Under the pieces are notes generated by a model. The model worked only from the letters and a program-made list of their open reading frames with translations, did not search any database and was not told the origin of the DNA. Positions 31,871 to 41,107 of a DNA stretch of 64,000 bases are shown in pieces. The stretch spans positions 96,758 through 160,757 of the forward strand of contig JBBAQX010000002.1 of the NCBI GenBank assembly GCA_040400085.1, given 5' to 3'. The translations under genes and the position numbers were made by a program. The stretch's first letter is position 1; each line of letters begins with the position of its first letter. The stretch comes from HNR sp040400085 (lineage in GTDB: Bacteria; Actinomycetota; Actinomycetes; Actinomycetales; Microbacteriaceae).

Positions 31871-33081
31871 AGCATTCAGTAATCATCCCGCTAATCGGTG
31901 GCGAAGCAATTGGTGTCGAAAAGGCAACCGGCCGTCCTCCCGAGTACATGCTCTCCTACACTCCCTTCGCTGCAAACGATTCACACCTTGTGAATTACTA
32001 CAAGCAGCGTGGACTGGACATCCCCTATCACAATCTGGATGAAGGCCCGCCCACTTTCGACACGAAGGTGGATTCGGTCTCGTCCGTGTGTCCGTGTGCC
32101 GGCCTCTCCGCCCTCAGCACGACGTCCAGTTCGGACAATGAGAAAAACGAGTGGATGTACAAGACGGCCGAGTACGTCTTTGAGAACCTCGCACCTCGCG
32201 TCTACTGGGGTGAGAATGCCCCGGGGTTGATGTCGAACATTGGTCTCGGCGTCCGTAAGCGACTCATTGAGATCGCAACGTCGCACGGGTACACCGCGTC
32301 GTTCTATCGTACTCGGTCACTACTGCACGGTGTTCCGCAGGTACGCAATCGCTCCTTCTTCTTTTTCTGGAAGGGCGATAAGGCGCCGATCTTCGACTAC
32401 TTTGATCGTCCGTTCCCGAGCATCGAGGAACTCATCACCAACGAGAAGTCGAACTTTCAGACCGAACCGATCAACAGCAAGATTCCCTCCGAGGATCCGT
32501 TCTATCGGTACATCCTCGAAGAGATCGCAGGTGGCGCATCCCACAAGGATTTCGTTGCCGGCTACGAACGCTACGGCATCCCGGTGCGAGGGAACGACGT
32601 GGTGTCCATCATTGAGTCGACACCCGATCACCCTCACCCAAAGGTCGAGGCGTGGCTGCGCAAGGAAGGCTACACCAAGCAGGCCGATTATATTAAGCGC
32701 ATTCAGGACAAGGAAGCAATCGACAAGGGCGTGATGCGTCGCAACACCATCATTCCCAAGGGACACATTGGCGCATTCGTCGGTCACTATCCCAACATGC
32801 TGACGCATCCCGTTGAGGATCGGTACATCAACTACCGTGAGGCCATGACCATCATGGGTCTCCCCTCTGACTTCGAGTTGCTTAAGCCGCGCTCCTCGAC
32901 AAACCACATCTGTCAGAACGTCCCGGTGCAGACCGCGGCCGACATGGCGACTGAAGTCGAGAACGCCCTCGAGAATCCGACCTCACGCGAATGGGTGTCT
33001 GGTACTGTCATGCAGTACAACACCACCCGATCCTTTGAGGTCGAGAAGGGCGATACGGGTTCACTGAAGGCATTCTTCTGA
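31867..33081 (+). CDS. cytosine-C5 methyltransferase homologue with clamp-like tail
   Basis: Codes for 404 residues. Motif I-like PLIGGEAIGVEKATG, motif IV VCPCAGLSALS with the catalytic Cys, motif VI YWGENAPG, motif VIII QVRNRSFFFF, and a C-terminal YREAMTIMGLP region. It is a full-length C5-methylase fold, yet hydroxymethylase makes C5 already occupied. It may act early, act on another substrate or perform different chemistry. The end GDTGSLKAFF resembles the polymerase tail. ATG overlaps the previous stop. Confidence 0.8.
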   Translation: MKHSVIIPLIGGEAIGVEKATGRPPEYMLSYTPFAANDSHLVNYYKQRGLDIPYHNLDEGPPTFDTKVDSVSSVCPCAGLSALSTTSSSDNEKNEWMYKTAEYVFENLAPRVYWGENAPGLMSNIGLGVRKRLIEIATSHGYTASFYRTRSLLHGVPQVRNRSFFFFWKGDKAPIFDYFDRPFPSIEELITNEKSNFQTEPINSKIPSEDPFYRYILEEIAGGASHKDFVAGYERYGIPVRGNDVVSIIESTPDHPHPKVEAWLRKEGYTKQADYIKRIQDKEAIDKGVMRRNTIIPKGHIGAFVGHYPNMLTHPVEDRYINYREAMTIMGLPSDFELLKPRSSTNHICQNVPVQTAADMATEVENALENPTSREWVSGTVMQYNTTRSFEVEKGDTGSLKAFF

Positions 33082-33428
33082 TGGCGAAGTACGATCAAGG
33101 TGGAGGGTGTCCCTGTGGTCTCTACAGGGAATGCGCTCCAAGTTGCAGAGATTACATACCCAAGGAACACGTCATCATGGCTGAACGTAATGTCGCCAAG
33201 AAGAAATCGGATGGTGGATCCACATCCTACTACATGCTTCCTGCGGACGCGAAGGAGTTGAACGACCTCATCGAGCATAAGAACATGTCATTTGCCTTGG
33301 GCAACATCTTCAAGGCATGCTACCGACTGGGCGAGAAGGCCGATGTTGATGCCATCTACGACATCAACAAGATCATCTATTTCGCCGAACGTCTCAAGAT
33401 GCAATATCTTAAAAAGGACGAAGACTAA
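33081..33428 (+). CDS. conserved small phage protein
   Basis: Up to 115 residues; the segment MSFALGNIFKACYRLGEKADVD... resembles DUF3310-type proteins (GNxxK...R.G). The front 32 residues are Cys-rich and may be spurious; ATG at 33177 with AAGGAACA is an equally good start and gives 83 residues. Confidence 0.6.
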   Translation: MAKYDQGGGCPCGLYRECAPSCRDYIPKEHVIMAERNVAKKKSDGGSTSYYMLPADAKELNDLIEHKNMSFALGNIFKACYRLGEKADVDAIYDINKIIYFAERLKMQYLKKDED

Positions 33429-34282
33429 TGAAGCAGATCTCCGTATCTCGAGAGGAGCTGCGTAAGCGTAAGCTCTTCCTTGCCACACCGATGTACGGTG
33501 GGCAGTGTGCAGGCACCTTCACGCGTTCGATCGCCGATCTCTCCGCGCGTTGCGTGGCGGAAGGCGTCGAGCTGAAGAGCTACTTCCTCTTCAATGAGAG
33601 CCTCATCACCCGAGCACGCAACTACTGCGCCGACCACTTCCTAGAGTCGGATTGCACTCACCTGATGTTCATTGACAGTGACATCGGGTTTGATCCCGTG
33701 CTGGTCCTACAGCTACTCGCCCTCCAGGGACCGGAGACGGACTATGACATCATCGGCGCTGCCTATCCCAAGAAGAATATCAGCTGGGAGAAGGTTAAGC
33801 TTGCTGTCGATAAGGGCATCGGTGACGAGAACCCGAACCAGCTCGCCGACTTTGTCGGTGACTTTGTGTTCAATCCCGCTCCTACTGCTGACGGCGTCAT
33901 CCGTCTGGACGAACCGGCCGAGGTTCTCGAGCTGGGCACCGGGTTCATGATGATCAAGCGCGACGTCTTTGAGCGTTACCTGAAGGCGTACCCGGACATC
34001 ATGTATCGCCCCGACCACGCGCGTTCGCAGGAACATAACGGCGATCGTAAGATCGGCATGTACTTCCAGGCGGCGGTAGATCCGTGGGGTAGCGAGCGTT
34101 ACCTCTCCGAGGACTATTGGTTCTGTCAGCACGTGCGTCGCATGGGCGGCAAGGTCTGGCTGTGCCCGTGGATGCAGCTCGAGCATTACGGTTCGTACAA
34201 CTTCGGCGGTTCACTCTCCGCACTCGCTGCGGTGGGCGCACACCCGACGATTGATCCTGCACACGTCGCACGCAAAAAGTAG
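33428..34282 (+). CDS. GT-A glycosyltransferase
   Basis: Codes for 284 residues. LATPMYGGQCAG start, RNYCADHFLESDCTHLMFID with the DxD (FIDSDIGFDP), GTGFMMIKRDVF and SEDYWFCQHVRRMGG. This resembles the GT2/Anp1-like transferases common in large phages. Its place at the end of the modification island favours DNA or modified-base glycosylation; virion or host glycan modification is the alternative. Confidence 0.78.
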   Translation: MKQISVSREELRKRKLFLATPMYGGQCAGTFTRSIADLSARCVAEGVELKSYFLFNESLITRARNYCADHFLESDCTHLMFIDSDIGFDPVLVLQLLALQGPETDYDIIGAAYPKKNISWEKVKLAVDKGIGDENPNQLADFVGDFVFNPAPTADGVIRLDEPAEVLELGTGFMMIKRDVFERYLKAYPDIMYRPDHARSQEHNGDRKIGMYFQAAVDPWGSERYLSEDYWFCQHVRRMGGKVWLCPWMQLEHYGSYNFGGSLSALAAVGAHPTIDPAHVARKK

Positions 34283-34338
34283 TTTGACTCACACACAATG
34301 TGTTATAGTCTCAACTGGCAACTCAACATGAGGGAATC

Positions 34339-34983
34339 ATGAAGCTCAGCAACGAAACCAAGACCATCCTCGAAAACCTTTCCGGCATCAACCCGTCCAT
34401 CATCCTCAGGGAGGGCAGTGAGATCCGAGTGGGTACTCCCTCGCTTACTGTGTTCTGCACGGCTCGCGTGTCCGAGACTTTCGAGAAGCAGGTTGGTATC
34501 TACAATCTCAAGAAGTTCCTCGGCGTCCTTTCCCTCCTGGACGGCGAACCCGAGCTGAACTTCGACGACGGTGCGATCAAGATCACCAACGGCAAGCAGA
34601 CTATCACCTACGTCCTCAGCGACCAGTCCCTCATCAAGGAGTCGCCGAGCAAGGATCCGAACGTCCCGACGCCGATCACCGACTTCGCTCTCGCTTCGTC
34701 GGAACTGACCACGACCCTGAAGGCGGCGTCCGTTCTCGCGGTTCCCACCATCTCCTTCGTTGGTGACGGCGAGTACATCAGGATGGTCGCATCCGACGGC
34801 AACAACTCGTCCAAGGACGCCTACACGTCGGTCCTCGGTGAGACCAACTACAACTTCAACATCCCGCTTCCCCGCACGTCGTTCAAGATGATGAACCTTG
34901 ATTATCAGGTCTACGTTCACAACGACTACGTGAAGTTTGACTCGCCGTCCATCACCTACTGGCTCCCGCGTCAGGTGGTCTAA
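34339..34983 (+). CDS. 45: gp45 sliding clamp
   Basis: Codes for 214 residues (T4 gp45 is 228). MKLSNETKTILENLSGINPSI aligns with the T4 start, and VGIYNLKKFLGVLSLLD with VAIYDLNGFLGILSLV. It is the trimeric processivity clamp for gp43 and the late-transcription activator. The space upstream (34284-34309) has TTGACT and TATAGT around an ACACAATGTGT repeat, but with unusually short spacing. Confidence 0.92.
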   Translation: MKLSNETKTILENLSGINPSIILREGSEIRVGTPSLTVFCTARVSETFEKQVGIYNLKKFLGVLSLLDGEPELNFDDGAIKITNGKQTITYVLSDQSLIKESPSKDPNVPTPITDFALASSELTTTLKAASVLAVPTISFVGDGEYIRMVASDGNNSSKDAYTSVLGETNYNFNIPLPRTSFKMMNLDYQVYVHNDYVKFDSPSITYWLPRQVV

Positions 34984-35909
34984 TGGAGAAGCTGTGGGTT
35001 GAGAAGTATCGCCCGCAGACCGTTGCTGATTGTGTATTCCCCGCGCACCTCACGAGTAAGTTCAAGGAGTACGTCGCCTCAGGCGTAGTCCCCAACCTTC
35101 TCCTCTCCGGTAAGCCGGGTGTGGGTAAGACCACAATTGCCAAGGCACTGCTTAACGAAATCGGAGCCGACGTGTTGGTCATCAACGCGTCGCTCCACAG
35201 CAACATTGACGTTCTTAGGACGGACATCACGCAGTACGCGTCGTCCGTTTCATTCGGTGGCGGTAGGAAGTACGTCATTCTTGACGAGGCCGATTACCTC
35301 AACGCCAACTCGACGCAGCCTGCTCTTCGTAACTTCATCGAGGAGTACTCCGAGAATTGCGGGTTCATTCTGACTTGCAACTTTCCGAACAGGATCATCG
35401 AGCCGCTGAGGTCCCGACTCGCGTTGATTGACTTCTCGATCCCACGCGATGAGGTTGTGTCAATGATGTCCGCGCAATTCAAACGCGTGTCCCACATCCT
35501 TGACACCGAGAAGGTAACATACGAGCGTCCTTTGGTCGCAAAGGTGATCGCTAAGTACTTCCCGGATTTCAGGAAGATCATCAACGAGCTGCAGGCGAAC
35601 TCGCATGACGGTAAGATAAGCAACGCCGTTCTCTCAAAGAAGAACGACGTCGATCCGCTCATCGAGTTCCTGCGTGCCCGCAACTTCGTTGGTATGAGGG
35701 CGTGGGTCGGACAGAATGCCGATCTGGACACAACCACCATCATGAGGGATTTCTTTGAGCGGTGTTCCGACCTAATGGAACCGCACAACCTCGCGATGCT
35801 TGCACTTTTGTACGGAAAGTACCAGTACCAGGCGGCCTTTGTTGCCGACCAGGAAATTAATCTGGTTGCTTTCTTCGCCGAAGTCATGAGCCAGTGTACG
35901 TTCAAATGA
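34983..35909 (+). CDS. 44: gp44 clamp-loader ATPase
   Basis: Codes for 308 residues (T4 gp44 is 319). KLWVEKYRPQTVADC, Walker A GKPGVGKTT, Walker B YVILDEADYLN, and LTCNFPNRIIEPLRSR with sensor 1 and SRC-like motif. Loads gp45 with gp62. TAATG overlap with the clamp gene. Confidence 0.95.
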   Translation: MEKLWVEKYRPQTVADCVFPAHLTSKFKEYVASGVVPNLLLSGKPGVGKTTIAKALLNEIGADVLVINASLHSNIDVLRTDITQYASSVSFGGGRKYVILDEADYLNANSTQPALRNFIEEYSENCGFILTCNFPNRIIEPLRSRLALIDFSIPRDEVVSMMSAQFKRVSHILDTEKVTYERPLVAKVIAKYFPDFRKIINELQANSHDGKISNAVLSKKNDVDPLIEFLRARNFVGMRAWVGQNADLDTTTIMRDFFERCSDLMEPHNLAMLALLYGKYQYQAAFVADQEINLVAFFAEVMSQCTFK

Positions 35910-36328
35910 AGGTGTTCGATCTCGTCGATGCGGCTGGGTACAGCAAGACCAATCCGTTCGAGGAAGATCCGATTGTGGCCGAGTCGGCATATACGCCATG
36001 GATTGTGAATAAGCAGTTCTCGTATTTCCCCGACTCGTGCCTTCTTGCAAACGAGATGAACAGCTTTCCGGATCTACCTAAGGAGGTCCAGTTCCTCTGC
36101 TACAAAGGTCTCCTGCCCGCTCGTAAGCGGTTCAGCAAGTGGTCTAAGCCGGAACAGGACGAACGACTGGACGCGATTTCAAAGTGGTACGGTATAAATA
36201 AGGTCAAGGCGAGCGAAGTCCTCAGGGTCCTAAAGAAGGCTGATGTGGATGAAATCGTCATGACCGTTGGGAGTGCAGATCGTGAAGGCGCCGGAAGGCT
36301 TCCTCGAAATAGAGCTAAGGGATCCTGA
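35906..36328 (+). CDS. 62: gp62 clamp-loader small subunit
   Basis: Codes for 140 residues, shorter than T4 gp62 (187). YFPDSCLLANEMNSFPDLPKE resembles the gp62 core. Position between gp44 and RegA is the T4 order, which carries much of the call. ATG overlaps the gp44 stop. Confidence 0.85.
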   Translation: MKVFDLVDAAGYSKTNPFEEDPIVAESAYTPWIVNKQFSYFPDSCLLANEMNSFPDLPKEVQFLCYKGLLPARKRFSKWSKPEQDERLDAISKWYGINKVKASEVLRVLKKADVDEIVMTVGSADREGAGRLPRNRAKGS

Positions 36329-36698
36329 GGATTTCCTTAAGATACGCGAAACGCTGACTCGGATTGGGCATGCAGTCGATGACCATGGTGTCGTCACTCT
36401 GATCCAGGTCTGCCACATCCTCCATAAGCGAGGACGCTACTACATAACCCACTACAAGGAGCTGATGGCGCTCGACGGTAAGCCTGTCATTATGACGGCC
36501 GACGACGTTCGCCAGCGTGATGCCATCGCCGGCATGCTCGACCGATGGGGGTTGTGTGACATGTTGACCCCATCGGCGGACGTTCCGTCGGACGGCATCA
36601 GAGTCGTACCGTTCAAGGAAAAGAACAACTGGACTCTGAAGTCGATGTACATCGTCGGCCGTAAGAGACCCGAGAAGGGCAATGGTCGTGATACGTAA
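36282..36698 (+). CDS. regA: RegA translational repressor
   Basis: Codes for 138 residues. IELRDPEDFLKIRETLTRIG matches T4 RegA (LKKPEDFLKVKETLTRMG), then CHILHKRGRYYITHYKEL and NWTLKSMYIVG at the end. RegA represses early mRNAs at their ribosome sites. The GTG at 36282 with GGGAG is preferred; it overlaps gp62 by 47 bases. Confidence 0.93.
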   Translation: MKAPEGFLEIELRDPEDFLKIRETLTRIGHAVDDHGVVTLIQVCHILHKRGRYYITHYKELMALDGKPVIMTADDVRQRDAIAGMLDRWGLCDMLTPSADVPSDGIRVVPFKEKNNWTLKSMYIVGRKRPEKGNGRDT

Positions 36699-36981
36699 TC
36701 TTTTCAAGCGAGTCAAGAACATGAATAAGACGGCGGCAGCTGACGTTCAGTCGGACGACCCAAAGACTCTCGAGCAGTTTAAGAACTTCATCGAGAATGA
36801 CAACGTGATGATGGCGGTCTATAAGGACGACAGTGGCACCATGTACGTTGCGTTGAGTGATCGGAACGATCCGCGTCGCTGCGTCGTAGTCACTGCAGAA
36901 GCAATGTGCAAGTCCAACGAAATCCTCGGTGACGTGTTCGCCACCAAATCGACCGTAAGAGTCGAACAGATCTTGAATTGA
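36682..36981 (+). CDS. hypothetical protein, 99 residues
   Basis: Small alpha/beta protein (NVMMAVYKDDSGTMYVALSD). Lies between RegA and polymerase. An internal ATG at 36721 would give 86 residues. No family recognised. Confidence 0.6.
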   Translation: MVVIRNLFKRVKNMNKTAAADVQSDDPKTLEQFKNFIENDNVMMAVYKDDSGTMYVALSDRNDPRRCVVVTAEAMCKSNEILGDVFATKSTVRVEQILN

Positions 36982-37006
36982 CAACACCTTCCCTGGGAGG
37001 TAGACT
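36978..37006 (+). promoter_or_regulatory. promoter of DNA polymerase
   Basis: TTGACA, 17-base spacer, TAGACT, followed by GCTT. Lacks the CGGTG operator element found at other TAGACT promoters, so control probably differs. Confidence 0.8.
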
Positions 37007-37036
37007 GCTTATGAATGTACTCGCAATGGGACATGA

Positions 37037-39544
37037 ATGTCGCGCTTCTACACAAACTTTGCACTACACATGGGCAGTGTCCTCCTTCGGGAGGTCGTTG
37101 ACGGGGTTCACCGCAACACACGAGTAAAGGTCAAGCCCTACCTATTCATGCTCGACGAGAAGGGCGACTATAGGACCATTCACGGTCGCCCCTGCCGTCG
37201 CATTGATTTCGAAAGCACGTCCGCGGCCAGAGCACATATACAGATGCTGGACGGGACGCAGGGCGTCGAGTCGTACGGATCAACCAGCTGGGCATACCCT
37301 TTTATCGCCGACTCCTACCCGGGTGACATTGACTTTGATCCGTCGCTGATCTGCATTGCACACGTAGACATCGAGGTCAAGTCCGACGCGGGTTTCCCCA
37401 AACCGTCACAGGCCGCTCATCCCATCACATCCATCGCACTGTCCATCTCAAAGAAGATGTACATATTCTCGACCGTGGAATACAAGCCAGCCCACGGGGA
37501 GGTGTACTATAAGTGCGAGGACGAAGCGGCACTGCTCAGGAAGTTCATTGAGGTGTGGCGGTCATATCCCATCGACGTTGTAGTTGGTTGGAACATTGAC
37601 TTCTTCGACGCTCCATACCTCATCAACCGCATCCTTAGGATTCTCGGTCAGGACGACGCTAAGAGCCTTTCCCCGTGGGGTCTCATCAGCACCCGCACCA
37701 CCGTTATGAACGGCAAGGAGCAGGAGACGTGGAACGTCACGGGTATCACCATCATCGACCTGATGTGCGCGTACCAGAAGTTCACGCATAAGCCGCAGGA
37801 GTCGTACTCGCTGAACTTCATCTCCCACGTCGAGCTCAAGGAAAAGAAGCTGGACTACTCGGACTACGCGTCTCTGAACGACCTGTACCTTAAGAACCCT
37901 CAGAAGTTCATTGAGTACAACGTCAAGGACGTGCGTCTCATGGAGATGCTGGACGACAAGCTCGGCCTACTGAACCTCATCTTCACCATCTCCTACTACA
38001 GCAAGATCAATTACGGGGATGCCTTCGGTACCGTTAAGATGTGGGAGACCCTCATCCACAACGAGCTTATGGCCGATAAGATCGTAGTTCCCACCAAGCG
38101 CAGCGCGGTCAAGACCTCGTTCGAAGGTGGCTACGTCAAGGACGTGCAGGTCGGCCGTCACAAGTGGATGGCGTCCTTCGACTTCGACTCCCTGTACCCT
38201 CACCTCATTATGGCGTTGAACATCTCACCTGAGACGCTGCAGCCGTACATCATCCCACGCATGACTGTCCCACAGATCCTCGCAGGTGGGTTCGACCAGT
38301 ACCGCAAGGAGATCGGTGAGTTCGCCGTCAGTGGTTCTTCCCACCTGTACTCGAGGAATAAGCAGGGGTTCTTCCCGCGGCTGATGGAGAAGCTGTACGT
38401 ACATCGAGGTGAGAACCGTAAGAAGGCCAAGGACATCAATAAGCGGCTGAAGGAGGACACCTCCCTCACGCCCGAGCAGAAGAAGGGCCTCGAGGTCGAG
38501 ATGACCCGACTCAACAACCTTCAGCTCGCAATGAAGTACGCGCTCAACTCCGGTTACGGCGCCATGTCCAACGAGCACTTCCTGTGGTTCGACATGCGCA
38601 TGGCCGAGTCGGTAACGCTCTCTGGTCAGGTTGCCGTCCAGTGGGTCGCACGTCGCATCAACGAGTGGCTGGTCAAGAAGACCGGCGTCCTCAAGGACTA
38701 CATTGTCGCGATCGACACCGACTCCGCATACGTCAATCTCGGCCCTCTGGTTCAGAAGGTACTCGGTAGGGGTTACGCTCACTCCGATCCCAATGCACTG
38801 ACCGAGTTGGTCGACCGCATCTGCAAGGAACGTCTCCTTGGCGTCATCAAGGACGCGTCCTCAGAGTGGGCAAGGTACCACAACGCATTCGCCGATAAGC
38901 TCAACATGAAGCGTGAGAAGATCGCCGAGTACGGGATCTGGACGGCTAAGAAGAAGTACGCGCTGTGGGTTCGGGATGACGAAGGCGCACGCCTTACCGA
39001 ACCGGAACTCAAGGTTACCGGCCTAGAGGTTGTTAAGTCGTCCACACCTGCCATCTGTCGGGAGTGGATGAAGGAGGCAATCAAGATCATCCTGACCAAG
39101 GACGAGAAGACGCTGCAGGATTTTGTGGCCAAGGTTCGTAAGGACTTCTTCTCCCGTCCCTTCGACGAGATCGCCGCGCCTCGTGGTGTCAACGGTATCC
39201 ATACCTACATTGATGCCAACGGCAACTACACCTCGGGTGTACCGTTCCATACGCGCGGGGCGATCACGTACAATAAGATGATCGACAAGCACAACCTCGG
39301 CCGTCAGTACAAGAAGATCGAGGATGGCGACAAGATCAAGTTCTCGTACATGCGAATGCCCAATCCTACGGGTGAGAACGTGTTGTCGTGTCCCTCCGTC
39401 CTGCCTCTCGAGTTCGGACTGGAGCAATACATCGACTACGAACTGCAGTTTGAGAAGGCCTTTCTACAGCCTATACGCCTTCTCCTTAATACCATAGGCT
39501 GGAGCGACAGGCCGCAGTCGTCGTTAGCGGCGTTCTTTGCATGA
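37037..39544 (+). CDS. 43: gp43 family B DNA polymerase
   Basis: Codes for 835 residues (T4 gp43 is 898). Proofreading exonuclease motifs HVDIEVKSDAGFP and VVGWNIDFFDAPYL; polymerase motif A FDFDSLYPHLIM, motif B KYALNSGYGAMSN, motif C AIDTDSAYV. The C-terminus SSLAAFFA corresponds in position to the clamp-binding end of T4 gp43. Start ATG at 37037 after GGGA. Confidence 0.96.
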   Translation: MSRFYTNFALHMGSVLLREVVDGVHRNTRVKVKPYLFMLDEKGDYRTIHGRPCRRIDFESTSAARAHIQMLDGTQGVESYGSTSWAYPFIADSYPGDIDFDPSLICIAHVDIEVKSDAGFPKPSQAAHPITSIALSISKKMYIFSTVEYKPAHGEVYYKCEDEAALLRKFIEVWRSYPIDVVVGWNIDFFDAPYLINRILRILGQDDAKSLSPWGLISTRTTVMNGKEQETWNVTGITIIDLMCAYQKFTHKPQESYSLNFISHVELKEKKLDYSDYASLNDLYLKNPQKFIEYNVKDVRLMEMLDDKLGLLNLIFTISYYSKINYGDAFGTVKMWETLIHNELMADKIVVPTKRSAVKTSFEGGYVKDVQVGRHKWMASFDFDSLYPHLIMALNISPETLQPYIIPRMTVPQILAGGFDQYRKEIGEFAVSGSSHLYSRNKQGFFPRLMEKLYVHRGENRKKAKDINKRLKEDTSLTPEQKKGLEVEMTRLNNLQLAMKYALNSGYGAMSNEHFLWFDMRMAESVTLSGQVAVQWVARRINEWLVKKTGVLKDYIVAIDTDSAYVNLGPLVQKVLGRGYAHSDPNALTELVDRICKERLLGVIKDASSEWARYHNAFADKLNMKREKIAEYGIWTAKKKYALWVRDDEGARLTEPELKVTGLEVVKSSTPAICREWMKEAIKIILTKDEKTLQDFVAKVRKDFFSRPFDEIAAPRGVNGIHTYIDANGNYTSGVPFHTRGAITYNKMIDKHNLGRQYKKIEDGDKIKFSYMRMPNPTGENVLSCPSVLPLEFGLEQYIDYELQFEKAFLQPIRLLLNTIGWSDRPQSSLAAFFA

Positions 39545-39551
39545 GGGTATC

Positions 39552-40016
39552 ATGAAGAAAGTATATCTCTGCGGTCCAATCACCGGGTTGACATATGACC
39601 AGGCGGTCAAGTATCGTAGCGACGTGGTCATTCGCTTCAAGGACTTCAACATTGAGGCGTTGAGCCCAATGCGAGGCAAGGACGCGTATGTCAATAAGAC
39701 CGAGGTCTTTAAGTCGGGCGGCTATACCGATGTGATGAAGAATGACAAGGCGATTGTCAATCGTGATCGTAACGACGTTATGAATTGTGATCTACTGTTC
39801 GCCGATCTCCGTGGCGCCGCCAAGGCGTCCATCGGATCAATGGTAGAGTACGGTTGGGCCGATGCATTTCGCAAACCCATCGTCACTCTGATGGAGAAGG
39901 AAGGCAACCCACACGAACACGCCTTTGTGAACCAGATGAGCACCTACGTCACCGATGACTTTGACGAGGCGTTCGCGCTCGCACTGTACCTGCTGAACGT
40001 AAAATATAACTACTAA
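39552..40016 (+). CDS. nucleoside 2-deoxyribosyltransferase-like protein
   Basis: Codes for 154 residues. KKVYLCGPITGLTYDQA and the later DLRGAAKASIGSMVEYGWA are the family signatures; the second holds the catalytic Glu. It exchanges bases on deoxynucleosides or cleaves them. May serve salvage or modified-nucleotide metabolism. Confidence 0.85.
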   Translation: MKKVYLCGPITGLTYDQAVKYRSDVVIRFKDFNIEALSPMRGKDAYVNKTEVFKSGGYTDVMKNDKAIVNRDRNDVMNCDLLFADLRGAAKASIGSMVEYGWADAFRKPIVTLMEKEGNPHEHAFVNQMSTYVTDDFDEAFALALYLLNVKYNY

Positions 40017-40025
40017 GGAGCCGTA

Positions 40026-41105
40026 ATGGCCAAGAACACATTCTTTAAGAACATCGTCAGCGATCTCAAGGACGAGGATCTCTCCATCGCGTCCGAAGGA
40101 ACGTCGGCCGGTGAGTTTGGCGGTTTCATCGACACCGGCAGCTACACGCTCAATGCAGCAATGTCCGCCGACATCTACGGCGGTGTCGCCGACAACAAGA
40201 TCACTGGCTTTGCGGGTGAGACGACCACGGGTAAGACCTTCTTCACTCTCGGTATCTGCAAGTCGTTCCTGGACCAAAACCCAGATGCCGGTGTCCTGTA
40301 CTATGACACCGAGGCCGCAGTGAACAAGAAGATGATGGAGGAGCGGGGTCTCGACGTCTCCCGCACCATCATCGGTGAACCGTTGACGGTCCAGCAGTTC
40401 AAGACCAAGGCCGACAACTTCCTGACCAAGTACATCGAGACTCCACTCAAGGAACGCCCGAAGCTCCTCATGGTGCTCGACTCCCTCGGTCAGCTCTCTA
40501 CCTCCAAGGAGATAGAGGATACGGCCGACGGCAAGGACACTAGGGACATGACTCGCGCTCAGCTGGTGAAGGCTGCGTTCCGAGTGCTGACGCTTAAGTG
40601 CGCCCGTGCGAAGGTTCCGATGCTCGTCACCAACCACGTGTATGCGTCCATGGGATCTATGTACCCGACCAATGAGATCGCCGGTGGTTCGGGACTTAAG
40701 TACGCAGCATCCACGATTGCCATGCTCTCCAAGCGTAAGGAGAAGGATGGTAACGACGTCATCGGCAACATCGTGCACGTCAAGATGTGGAAGTCCCGCC
40801 TGTCACGGGAGAACAAGATGGTCGACGTGCTCCTCACCTACGATAAGGGTCTCGACCGGTACTACGGCCTGCTCGACATGGCGGAACGCTACGGTGTCAT
40901 CAAAAAGAACGGCACCCGCTATGAGATGCCCGACGGATCCAAGTGGTTCGGTAAGAACATCTATCAGGACCCGGAACGCTTTTTCACCAAGGAGATCCTT
41001 GACGCAATCAATGAGGGAGTTAAAAAGGAATTTAGCTACGGGTCCACGATCGACACGACCGAGACCGAAGTCACTCAATTGCTAACCGAGTACGAGGAAA
41101 AGTAG
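40026..41105 (+). CDS. uvsX: UvsX recombinase
   Basis: Codes for 359 residues (T4 UvsX is 391). GFIDTGSYTLNAAMSADIYGG, Walker A GETTTGKTFF, Walker B LLMVLDSLGQL, and MLVTNHVYASMGSMYPTNEI matching UvsX. RecA-like strand exchange. AAGGAG precedes the ATG. Closely follows gp43. Confidence 0.95.
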   Translation: MAKNTFFKNIVSDLKDEDLSIASEGTSAGEFGGFIDTGSYTLNAAMSADIYGGVADNKITGFAGETTTGKTFFTLGICKSFLDQNPDAGVLYYDTEAAVNKKMMEERGLDVSRTIIGEPLTVQQFKTKADNFLTKYIETPLKERPKLLMVLDSLGQLSTSKEIEDTADGKDTRDMTRAQLVKAAFRVLTLKCARAKVPMLVTNHVYASMGSMYPTNEIAGGSGLKYAASTIAMLSKRKEKDGNDVIGNIVHVKMWKSRLSRENKMVDVLLTYDKGLDRYYGLLDMAERYGVIKKNGTRYEMPDGSKWFGKNIYQDPERFFTKEILDAINEGVKKEFSYGSTIDTTETEVTQLLTEYEEK

Positions 41106-41107
41106 AC

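Noticed and set aside
34284..34309. Promoter upstream of the gp45 clamp gene
   Set aside because: TTGACT and TATAGT are only 14 bases apart, too close for a normal sigma70 promoter; not listed as a feature.
36193..36200. Exact TATAAATA inside gp62
   Set aside because: Intragenic and encodes Tyr-Lys-type codons of the gp62 core; could serve RegA but no further evidence.
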